A stretch of 34,403 nt of DNA from Desulfobulbaceae bacterium (GTDB taxonomy: Bacteria; Desulfobacterota; Desulfobulbia; Desulfobulbales; Desulfobulbaceae), in assembly GCA_015493715.1 (NCBI GenBank), contig WGCP01000066.1, positions 1 through 34,403 on the forward strand, given 5' to 3'. Positions 16,766 to 24,658 of this stretch are shown one piece after another. The stretch's first letter is position 1. Each line of letters starts with the position of its first letter. A model generated the notes under the pieces. The model ran no database searches. It was given only the letters and a program-made list of their open reading frames with translations, and was not told where the DNA came from. A program made the translations under genes and the position numbers.

Positions 16766-17845
16766 TCAGGAGGGCGTAATCCGAGTTCCCTTGAGTGAGT
16801 AAACATAGGCCAGTATTTCCGCTACCGCCCGAAACAGTTCTTCGGGTATGGACTGGCCCAGCTCAACCTTTGAATGCAATAATCTTGCCACGGGTGGATT
16901 TTCAACCAGGGGAATATCATGCTCACGGGCAATCTCGCGAATTCTTGCCGCCACCATGTGCTGTCCTTTTGCCAGAACAACAGGTGCATCCATGGAGTTG
17001 TTATCATACTTGACGGCAACTGCCACCCGGGTCGGATTGGTGATGACCACGTCGGCATCCGGCACCGCCGCCATCATGCGACTGCGTGCCATCTCCTGCT
17101 GGATGGCACGGATTTTTGACTTGATGTGCGGATCACCATCGGAGTCCTTAAGTTCTTCCTTTTGTTCCTGTTTGGTCATCTTCATCTTTTCTTCCATTTC
17201 CCAGCGCACAAAGCCGTAATCCAAGGCGGCCAGGAAGATCATTATTCCCGCGACCTTCATCATGATAAGGGTCGATGTTCTGCCTAAGAAATGAAGAAAC
17301 TGCTGCAGGGGCATCTCTACCAGCACAAGAGCATCGTCAAATTCACCCTGGACGGTACGGAATGCAATCCAGGCAACAAGCAGAACCTTGAGTAATGATT
17401 TTATAATTTCAACAAGTGATCGTTTGGAAATAAACCGACCCATGCCCTTGATCGGATCAAGTTTGCTCATATCCGGAACAAGCGGCTGGCCGGTGAACAG
17501 CCAGCCGATCTGCAGGACCGTGGCTAAAAAACCGGTGATAAATGCCACAACAAAGAGGGGCAGCATGAGCAAGGCCAGGTTCTTGAACAGGAAGAGGGTC
17601 AACTGCATGAGGACCGGTGGAGTGATCGGATACTGGCAGCATCTGCTCCATACGGAGATGAGCAGCTGGGTGAGGTCGCGCCAGAAATAGGGGGTATAAA
17701 ACATCCAGAAGGCGAGCAGGACGGTAAACATGGCGGCAGTCTGTACCTCTTTGCTCTGTGCAACCTGGCCTTTTTTCCGAAAATCGGCCCGTCGTTTCGC
17801 CGACGCTTCTTCGGTGCGTTCGCCGCTGGGAGTATCTTCCGCCAT
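16766..17845 (-). CDS. flhB: Flagellar export switch protein FlhB
   Basis: GERTEEASAKRRADFRKKGQVAQSKEV; C-terminal VVITNPTRVAVAVKYD (variant of NPTH). Confidence 0.97.
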   Translation of the reverse strand: MAEDTPSGERTEEASAKRRADFRKKGQVAQSKEVQTAAMFTVLLAFWMFYTPYFWRDLTQLLISVWSRCCQYPITPPVLMQLTLFLFKNLALLMLPLFVVAFITGFLATVLQIGWLFTGQPLVPDMSKLDPIKGMGRFISKRSLVEIIKSLLKVLLVAWIAFRTVQGEFDDALVLVEMPLQQFLHFLGRTSTLIMMKVAGIMIFLAALDYGFVRWEMEEKMKMTKQEQKEELKDSDGDPHIKSKIRAIQQEMARSRMMAAVPDADVVITNPTRVAVAVKYDNNSMDAPVVLAKGQHMVAARIREIAREHDIPLVENPPVARLLHSKVELGQSIPEELFRAVAEILAYVYSLKGTRITPS

Positions 17846-17902
17846 AATTTACCAGGTGACAATTCTCTGACCAGGACGATTCCACCGACCATGGTCATTG
17901 GT

Positions 17903-18082
17903 TAACCCGCATATTTCACAAGCGATCTACTGCAAGGCCTGAAAATACCATGCCTGCTGTGTCACAGCGCCAAAAGGGTTCCTCGAAATATTTCAATATG
18001 TCTGTGGCCCTTTTTGCGCTGTTCCTTGCATCCATGGCATTTTCGGGCCTTTCGCGACGACCTTTGTGAAATATGCGGGTTA
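17903..18082. repeat. Long imperfect palindrome (about 180 bp), MITE-like
   Basis: Outer arms TAACCCGCATATTTCACAA / TTGTGAAATATGCGGGTTA perfect; inner arms partially complementary around GAAATATTTC. Confidence 0.92.
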
Positions 18083-18209
18083 CAAAGTGAGTAGGATAAC
18101 CTGGAGATGCAAGTCATAGACCTGTTTGCAAGGATGGACGTTTTTGGGTGTAAAACAGGTAAAGGCCACCTGAAGATGATGAGAAGTATTGCAGGAGCTG
18201 CCGAAGGAA

Positions 18210-18986
18210 TCAGAGCATCCGGAAGAAGCGGTAAAAGTTTGCCCCCATGGTGTCAAATTCCCGACTCAACATGAAGGGCAGGATATGCAGGGTCAGGCCG
18301 ATAACAAGCAGGGAGATACCGATGTTCATGGGAAAGGAGAGCAGAAAGACATTGAGCTGGGGAAAGACCCGGGCCAGGATACCCAGCACCAGGTTGGAGA
18401 TTAGGAGCAGGGCCAGTACCGGCGCGCTGAGGGTGACCGAAAGAAGAAACATATGGCCTGCCAGGTTCATGAGCAGGGGGACTGCCTGCCCTGAGAGATT
18501 TAGTGTGCCGGGTGGCAGGAGGATATATGAGTCGACGATAACCTTGAAAAAGATATGGTGGAGGTTGAGAGCCAGAAAGATCAAGATGGCGATAATGTTG
18601 GAAAATTGACTCATGATGGACAACTGTTGGGTTGTCTGTGGGTCAAAAATATTGGCGGCGGCAAAGCCCATCTGATAGCCGATTATAGTGCCGCCGAAGC
18701 TGACGGCGGTAAAGATGAGCCGGGAAACCAGGCCAAGCAGCAGGCCGATCAGTACTTCGTTCACCATGACAAGGGAAAATTGAATGAGTGAAAAATGAAT
18801 TTGCGGGGTGTATTTTGTCATCAGCGGAAAGAGCAGCAGGGCGGTGGTAAAGGCAAGTCCGACTCTGACCTGGGGAGGGGCCTGGCGGCTGTTGATCACC
18901 GGGATTGCAGCCAGAATGGCAATGACCCGGGAGAAGCAGAGGAGGAAGGTCTGGAATTGTTCAATGGGAACAAGTTGAATATCCAC
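18210..18986 (-). CDS. fliR: Flagellar export apparatus protein FliR
   Basis: FSRVIAILAAIPVINSRQAPPQVRVGLAFTTALLLFP; multi-TM, 258 aa. Confidence 0.96.
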   Translation of the reverse strand: MDIQLVPIEQFQTFLLCFSRVIAILAAIPVINSRQAPPQVRVGLAFTTALLLFPLMTKYTPQIHFSLIQFSLVMVNEVLIGLLLGLVSRLIFTAVSFGGTIIGYQMGFAAANIFDPQTTQQLSIMSQFSNIIAILIFLALNLHHIFFKVIVDSYILLPPGTLNLSGQAVPLLMNLAGHMFLLSVTLSAPVLALLLISNLVLGILARVFPQLNVFLLSFPMNIGISLLVIGLTLHILPFMLSREFDTMGANFYRFFRML

Positions 18987-19010
18987 GGCAATTCGCGTTC
19001 AGGCAGGATA

Positions 19011-19280
19011 TCAGCGGCCGATGGTGGCGATGGAAGATATGATGCCGGTTGAAAAGGTGATCAGCAGGTTCATCAGCCAGGGTCCGAAAATCAGCAGGGT
19101 GACAAAGACGACCACGATCTTTGGAATAAATGTCATGGTCTGTTCATTAATCTGGGTGGCGGCCTGAAAAATACTGATAATCAGACCGATGGCCATGGCG
19201 GCAATGAGCATGGGCGCGGAGCCGAGTAAAACGGTTTCCACGGCCTTCCTGCCGATATGAACAACATCTTCGGGTGTCAT
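19011..19280 (-). CDS. fliQ: Flagellar export apparatus protein FliQ
   Basis: MTPEDVVHIGRKAVETVLLGSAPMLIAAMAIGLIISIFQAATQINEQTMTFIPKI. Confidence 0.97.
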   Translation of the reverse strand: MTPEDVVHIGRKAVETVLLGSAPMLIAAMAIGLIISIFQAATQINEQTMTFIPKIVVVFVTLLIFGPWLMNLLITFSTGIISSIATIGR

Positions 19281-19326
19281 GGGTCTACGGCCTCAGTGTT
19301 CATGGTTTTAGGATCATTCAAGTCCT

Positions 19327-19471
19327 GATGGCGTCGTAAAAACTTCGATCTACTGCGTCGTGTGTTCCGGGGCGATTCACAACATACTACCTGTATAGTT
19401 GAGACCCGCCCGGGAACACTATTCCTCGGAGTCTTCGCTTACCTGTATATCTATGTTTTTACTTAGCCATC
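19327..19471. repeat. Long imperfect palindrome (about 145 bp), MITE-like
   Basis: Left GATGGCGTCGTAAAAACTTCGATCTAC...GTGTTCC; reverse complement of right GATGGCTAAGTAAAAACATAGATATAC...GTGTTCC. Confidence 0.85.
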
Positions 19472-19568
19472 TCTGAAAAAATTGGACTTTTTACGAGTTC
19501 AGCAATTTCTGCATTTCCATCAAAAAAACGGCAATTGTATGTCCTGTCCGTTTTTCCGTAGGGGCCAC

Positions 19569-20306
19569 CTATCCAAAGCTTTTCATCAGGGAACCGACGA
19601 CCAGATGCCAGCCGTCAACCAGGACAAAAAGCAGCAGTTTAAAGGGCAGGGATATGATGATAGGTGGCAGCATCATCATGCCCATGGACATCAACACCGA
19701 GGCCACGATCATGTCGATAACCAGGAAGGGGATGTAGATCATAAATCCCATCTGAAAGGCCAGCTTCAGCTCAGAGAGCATAAAAGCTGGAATAAGGATC
19801 GTGGTTGAGATATCCTTGCGGTCGGCCGGTTGTTTTTCCTTGGTAATGTCAATCAGCAGCTGCAGCTCATTTTCCTGGACCTGGGAGAACATGAACTCCC
19901 GCATGGCCCCGATAGTGTTGTCCAGGGCGACTTTCTGGGTGATTTTTTTGTTCATGTAGGGCTGCAGGGCCGTGTCGTTGATCTTGTTGAAGACCGGTGA
20001 CATAACAAAAAAGGTCAAAAACAGCGACAGTCCGATAATGATCTGGTTTGGCGGCATGTTCTGGGTACCCATAGCCTGGCGGACAAATCCCAGGACAATG
20101 ACGATCCGGGTAAAGGCCGTGGTCATCAGCAGGATGGCCGGTGCAATGGAGAGGATGGTGAGGACGAACAGCACCTGCAGTGCCGTGGAGACCTCCTGTG
20201 GTCCCGCCGCCTCTTTGATACCGAAGGTCACGGTGGGTAGAGAGATGGCGTGGGCCACGGCCGGCAGGAAGAGTAGCGGCAAAATGATAAAAAATGCACG
20301 TTTCAT
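19569..20306 (-). CDS. fliP: Flagellar export apparatus protein FliP
   Basis: LTILSIAPAILLMTTAFTRIVIVLGFVRQAMGTQNMPPNQIIIGLSLFLTFFVMSPV. Confidence 0.98.
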   Translation of the reverse strand: MKRAFFIILPLLFLPAVAHAISLPTVTFGIKEAAGPQEVSTALQVLFVLTILSIAPAILLMTTAFTRIVIVLGFVRQAMGTQNMPPNQIIIGLSLFLTFFVMSPVFNKINDTALQPYMNKKITQKVALDNTIGAMREFMFSQVQENELQLLIDITKEKQPADRKDISTTILIPAFMLSELKLAFQMGFMIYIPFLVIDMIVASVLMSMGMMMLPPIIISLPFKLLLFVLVDGWHLVVGSLMKSFG

Positions 20307-20707
20307 TGTTCTTGTTGTTCATGCAGCATGGCCGCAAAATCCGGACTACCCGTACTTGTGTTCCGGTCCATTTTTTTGTCCGTAAGATCGGCCAGCAGGC
20401 TGATGCGACCGGAACCGATGCCCAGGAGAAGCCGTTTTCCCTCCACCTCCACCAGTGCCAGTGTTGTTTTCGGCATGATATGTCGAAGTTCGACCAGGTT
20501 GATTTTGCCGGTGCCGCGCTTGCCGATGCCGAACCGTTTTCTGGTCAAGGCATAAAGAACCAGGATAATGCCGATGACCACAAGCAGCGCCCATATTGTC
20601 TGCAGAAAGGCGGAGCCCATGGTGACGGGTGGCGTTGTTGCGGCAAGGGCAGGGGAGGAAACAGCGGCAAGCACCGGTATGCCGATGATGAATACCCGGG
20701 AGGACAT
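20303..20707 (-). CDS. fliO: Flagellar protein FliO
   Basis: Small TM protein between fliN and fliP; VEGKRLLLGIGSGRISLLADL. Confidence 0.85.
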   Translation of the reverse strand: MSSRVFIIGIPVLAAVSSPALAATTPPVTMGSAFLQTIWALLVVIGIILVLYALTRKRFGIGKRGTGKINLVELRHIMPKTTLALVEVEGKRLLLGIGSGRISLLADLTDKKMDRNTSTGSPDFAAMLHEQQEQ

Positions 20708-20714
20708 GGGAGCC

Positions 20715-21107
20715 TTACCCGAGCCTGGCGATGCGGTCCGACTGGCTGACGACCTCGGTCAATTTGATGCCGAATTTATCACCGACTTTGACGGCCTCGC
20801 CCCTGGCGATAAGCCGGGAGTTGACATACAGATCCAAAGGGTCCCCGGAAAATTTATCCAGCTCGACCACGTAGCCCTCGCCCATCTGCAGCAGATCTTT
20901 GAGCAGAATACGGGCACGGCCCACTTCCACCGAGATTTGAAGAGGCACATCAAAGAGAAATTCAAGGTCCCTGCAGTTATCCTGATGTTCCTGAGTCTGC
21001 ATCGCTTTTGGTTGCGGGGCACTGGTTTCCTCAAGAAGTTCCGCTGTTTCCTCGGGCTGCAGGGTATCGCCGCTGTTAACGGGTTCGGAAGTTTCACTGG
21101 TTTCCAT
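20715..21107 (-). CDS. fliN: Flagellar switch protein FliN
   Basis: FLFDVPLQISVEVGRARILLKDLLQMGEGYVVELDKFSGDPLDLYVNSRLIARGEAVKVGDKFGIKLTEV. Confidence 0.96.
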   Translation of the reverse strand: METSETSEPVNSGDTLQPEETAELLEETSAPQPKAMQTQEHQDNCRDLEFLFDVPLQISVEVGRARILLKDLLQMGEGYVVELDKFSGDPLDLYVNSRLIARGEAVKVGDKFGIKLTEVVSQSDRIARLG

Positions 21108-22140
21108 ACTGTTCTCCTCTCGTGTTGCTCAGGGACCCGGTAATGTGAAAGGCCTGCTTGCCGTCGCGTTCACCGGGCACGGCGGAAAATTTTCGTTTGT
21201 CTTCAACGAGTATATCTAAGGGACGGTCGGGGTCATAGCCCAGATCAATGACGTCGCCTTCCTTGAGGTTGATTATTTCCCGAATACTCAGGGAAAGAGA
21301 GCCGGATCGTGCCGTCAGCAGAAAGGGCATCTCCAGGGCTTCCTTTGCAAAGGTCGTGCCCCATGTATAGGAGGCATGCGTAACGGAGACGATTTCCTTG
21401 AATTTTTCCCGGATCGGTTCCAGGGTGAGGTAGGGAATAATCATGCGCAGTTTCCCTGCCTGCTCGCTTCCGGCCCTGATCTGGAACGTCCCGACCAGCA
21501 CCTCTGTTTCGGCGTCGACGATATTGACCAGACGAAAGTTGTTTTCCGCTTTGATCAGGGACGGCTTTATGGCAGCCACCGGTGCCATGGCCTTGCTCAA
21601 ATCCGTGCAGATACCGGTCATGGTGGTCTTAAGGACGTTGATTTCAATCGGGGTCAGATGACGATCAAGCGCCAGCAGTTCATTGGCGTGCGAAGAACCG
21701 AGCATAATTTCCAGCAGGGTGAAAGCCAATAGGTTATCAAAGTGAAACAGACAGCCGTACTTGAGCGGATCGGTTGAATAAATGCCGATGGCACCTTTGT
21801 TGTTCAAATCCATCAGGCTGTTTTGGAAATTGCTGGTGATGATTTCCTCACGTTCCACCTGAAAAGTCCGCTGCAGGGTATTAGTTAGGGAGGTACTGAA
21901 ATTGCGGGCGAATATGTCAAGGATGATATCCAGATTGGGGATACGCATCTCGCCGCTGGTTTCATCTCGGTTATACAACCCAAAGAGATCAACTTCTTTG
22001 GCAATACGGGGGATCCCGTGCCCGGGACCGCGATCATCAATGGCATCAACATTGATGGCGCCGCCCTTGATCGCTGAGAGGAGATCAGCTATTTCTTCTT
22101 TGCTGAGAATCGGTTCCACAATGATCCTATTGCACGACAA
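21094..22140 (-). CDS. fliM: Flagellar switch protein FliM
   Basis: LSKEEIADLLSAIKGG...; DLFGLYNRDETSGEMRIPNLDIILDIFARNFSTSL. Confidence 0.96.
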   Translation of the reverse strand: MSCNRIIVEPILSKEEIADLLSAIKGGAINVDAIDDRGPGHGIPRIAKEVDLFGLYNRDETSGEMRIPNLDIILDIFARNFSTSLTNTLQRTFQVEREEIITSNFQNSLMDLNNKGAIGIYSTDPLKYGCLFHFDNLLAFTLLEIMLGSSHANELLALDRHLTPIEINVLKTTMTGICTDLSKAMAPVAAIKPSLIKAENNFRLVNIVDAETEVLVGTFQIRAGSEQAGKLRMIIPYLTLEPIREKFKEIVSVTHASYTWGTTFAKEALEMPFLLTARSGSLSLSIREIINLKEGDVIDLGYDPDRPLDILVEDKRKFSAVPGERDGKQAFHITGSLSNTRGEQYGNQ

Positions 22141-22645
22141 AGTCAGTCAGATAGACATGCCTGACCCGACCGGTTCTTAAAAAAGAATTGATTTTACTCT
22201 TTATTTCGGCTTTGAGCTGTTTCTTGCCCTGCAGATCCTGGACCTCTTCAAAGGTTTTGTTGCCGATCAGGAGTAATATTGCGTCCCTGATTTGAGGCAT
22301 TCGTTTGTTAACTTCTTCCTGCGCTGCCTCATCACTGAGCTCAAGGGTCAGCGATGCCTTGACGTAATGGGTGCTGTCCTTACTGATAATGTTGACGATA
22401 AATTGTTTTATATCCACCATTGGGCCGATGTCCGCCTCCTCTTTTGCGGGTGGCTGAACCATCTCGACCTGTTCGTTTTTCGGTTTTTCTTCCTCCGGCG
22501 GCTTTTTCAGGAACAGGAAGTAAACCGCCGCACCGGCACCGGCAAGTAGGATAACTGCAGCCACAATGATGATGATCAGCTTTTTTTTGCCGCCACCACC
22601 TTCCTCGGGCTGGACATCCTTGCCTTTATCTTTTTCTTTTGCCAT
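22127..22645 (-). CDS. fliL: Flagellar basal body-associated protein FliL
   Basis: N-terminal TM; DIKQFIVNIISKDSTHYVKASLTLELSDEAAQEEVNKRMPQIRDAILLLIGNKTFEEV. Confidence 0.94.
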   Translation of the reverse strand: MAKEKDKGKDVQPEEGGGGKKKLIIIIVAAVILLAGAGAAVYFLFLKKPPEEEKPKNEQVEMVQPPAKEEADIGPMVDIKQFIVNIISKDSTHYVKASLTLELSDEAAQEEVNKRMPQIRDAILLLIGNKTFEEVQDLQGKKQLKAEIKSKINSFLRTGRVRHVYLTDFVVQ

Positions 22646-22668
22646 AAAATACTCCCGTATTGTTGCCG

Positions 22669-23415
22669 TTAAAAGGGAATGGGGGGGTGCTGTTGTCGTG
22701 CCTGCGACGGTATTTTATTACTTCGCAGAACAAAGTCGACCCGTCTGTTCTTTGTCTTGTTTTCCGCCGTCGTGTTGGGCGCGACCGGTCTGGTGGCGCC
22801 GTAGCCGACGGCTGACATCCTGTCCATGGCAAAGAGTCGGCCTCGATGGTAAAAGCGCATGACCGAAACGGCCCTGGCCACGGAAATATCCCAATTGGAC
22901 ATATGCGAGTTTTTGACGGGCGTGTTGTCGGTGTGCCCTTCAATGCGCATAAGCATGGGCAGTGGCCGGACGATATCGGCAATTTTTCGCAGGAGAGGAT
23001 AGCTTGCCGGGTTGAGCCGGGTTTGGCCGGGTTCAAACAGTACCGAGTCATGGATGCGCAGGATGATGGTATCCTTGTCCTTCCGTAACAGGGTCACCTC
23101 GTCGCTTACCTTATTGAGTTGCAGGTCGGTTTTGATGCGTTTGTAATATTTACTGACTGTCTCCTGGGGGATTGGGCTGAATTTGGCCTTGGGAGGAGAG
23201 GGAATGATCGGCAGACTGTACCGTTTTTCTGCGGCGGTGGTGTTCCAGCCGAATGCGTCTTTGATGGAGGTCTTGGCCTGGACGAATTTTACCGGATCGG
23301 TGCTGGCCATGGAGAGTAAAAGAACAAAGAAGGTCAGCAGCAGGGTCACCAAGTCACTGAATGTGGTCATCCACATCGGGGCGCCGGCCGGGCATTCCGG
23401 TTCCTGTTCAGCCAT
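22669..23415 (-). CDS. motB: Flagellar stator protein MotB (OmpA-like C-terminus)
   Basis: PMWMTTFSDLVTLLLTFFVLLLSM; MRIEGHTDNTPVKNSHMSNWDISVARAVSVMRF. Confidence 0.95.
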   Translation of the reverse strand: MAEQEPECPAGAPMWMTTFSDLVTLLLTFFVLLLSMASTDPVKFVQAKTSIKDAFGWNTTAAEKRYSLPIIPSPPKAKFSPIPQETVSKYYKRIKTDLQLNKVSDEVTLLRKDKDTIILRIHDSVLFEPGQTRLNPASYPLLRKIADIVRPLPMLMRIEGHTDNTPVKNSHMSNWDISVARAVSVMRFYHRGRLFAMDRMSAVGYGATRPVAPNTTAENKTKNRRVDFVLRSNKIPSQARQQHPPIPF

Positions 23416-23426
23416 TGTCGGACTCC

Positions 23427-24194
23427 CTATTTGTTAAAAACCGATTCACGGAGTTTCGGGGCTATAAAGGCGTGCAGCTTCTGCTCCATGACCCGTGGAT
23501 TTTCACCGGAGAGAATGGAACCCATTCCCTCGACAATAATCGTTTTCTGAAGCAGTTCGGTCTTGGAGCGGGTTTTCAGTTTGCCGGCAATGGGAAGAAA
23601 AATGATGTTGGCAAGGACCGCGCCATAAAAGGTCGTCAGCAGGGCAACGGCCATGGCCGGACCGATGGAAGAGGGATCGCTCATATTCTGGAGCATTTGC
23701 ACCAGACCGATCAGGGTGCCGACCATCCCCATGGCCGGGGAAATGGCGCCCAGAGACTCAAAAATGGAGACTCCCAGGGAATGACGCTGGGCAATATAGT
23801 CGATTTCCGTGTTGAGCATGGCTTTGAGGTCTTCAGGCTCCTGCCCATCCACAGCCATTTGCAGGGCTTTGACCAGAAAGGTGTCTTCTATGGAATCAAT
23901 GGAACCCTGTAGGGAGAGAATGCCTTCCTTGCGAGCTTTATTGGCAAATTCCATGAGCTCCCCAAGTAGGTCATTGGTATTAGTTTCTTTAAAAAGAAAG
24001 GCCTTTTTGGCGATATTGACGGCACTGAGAACATCGCCGAGGGGAAAGTTAACCAGGGCGACTCCGGCCGTACCGCCAAAAACGATGAGCACGGACGGAA
24101 TATCGATAAAGATACTGAGGGAGCCGCCCTGCAGGATGGCCATGAGCATCAGGCCAAATGAGGCAACCAACCCTATAATTGTTGCAAGATCCAC
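23427..24194 (-). CDS. motA: Flagellar stator protein MotA (PomA-like)
   Basis: MDLATIIGLVASFGLMLMAILQGGSLSIFIDIPSVLIVFGGTAGVALVNFPL; GTG start. Confidence 0.95.
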   Translation of the reverse strand: MDLATIIGLVASFGLMLMAILQGGSLSIFIDIPSVLIVFGGTAGVALVNFPLGDVLSAVNIAKKAFLFKETNTNDLLGELMEFANKARKEGILSLQGSIDSIEDTFLVKALQMAVDGQEPEDLKAMLNTEIDYIAQRHSLGVSIFESLGAISPAMGMVGTLIGLVQMLQNMSDPSSIGPAMAVALLTTFYGAVLANIIFLPIAGKLKTRSKTELLQKTIIVEGMGSILSGENPRVMEQKLHAFIAPKLRESVFNK

Positions 24195-24399
24195 GTGATG
24201 AGCCTGTTGTCAGGTGTCGTTTGAAAATGAAAAATAAATATCAAAAAGAGTTCAAAAAAAATCAAAAAATATCACTTTATTCCTTCGCAGTGTACATGCT
24301 GTAATGGTGCCCTGTCAAAAAGATATTTGCAAGTTAAATGCCGGATATTTTTTTATTGTGCAGCTCGGGTGTGATACCCCGCCTCAAGGAGGCACAACC

Positions 24400-24420
24400 G
24401 ATAGGCGCAGACTTTGAACG
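24400..24420 (+). repeat. Dispersed repeat copy (GATAAGCGCAGACTTCGAAC family)
   Basis: GATAGGCGCAGACTTTGAACG, preceded by CACAACC and followed by ATGAAAACAG as in the 10031 copy. Confidence 0.7.
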
Positions 24421-24497
24421 ATGAAAACAGAAATTTTGGACTGGACAGTCGGCGGGTCTAAGGCGGGCTTTGCACGTAACCTAAACAAGATGGTACA

Positions 24498-24566
24498 TTC
24501 ACGGTTACGCCGTTTCCGCCAAGGATGGCGATTTCGCTGAGTTGGTAGGAACGGCTTAACCGTGAA
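24498..24566. repeat. Strong 69-nt hairpin in motA-flgE gap
   Basis: TTCACGGTTACGCCGTTTCC ... GGAACGGCTTAACCGTGAA, about 19-bp near-perfect stem with internal GCCAAGGATGGC hairpin. Confidence 0.85.
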
Positions 24567-24595
24567 TACTATCAGGACTATTCTGATGCCTGTTA

Positions 24596-24635
24596 GCAAA
24601 AAAAAGCCGTTTTGCCTGAGACGGCAAAACGGCTT
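24596..24635 (-). terminator. Rho-independent terminator downstream of flgE
   Basis: Minus strand AAGCCGTTTTGCC-gtctca-GGCAAAACGGCTTTTTTTT, perfect 13-bp stem plus U tract, about 25 bp after the flgE stop. Confidence 0.95.
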
Positions 24636-24658
24636 CGAGACAAAATTCTGACTTTTAT

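Noticed and set aside
24380-24480. c-di-GMP (GEMM) riboswitch upstream of motA
   Set aside because: A GCAAAGCC-like string is present but the conserved paired architecture of GEMM could not be assembled by eye.
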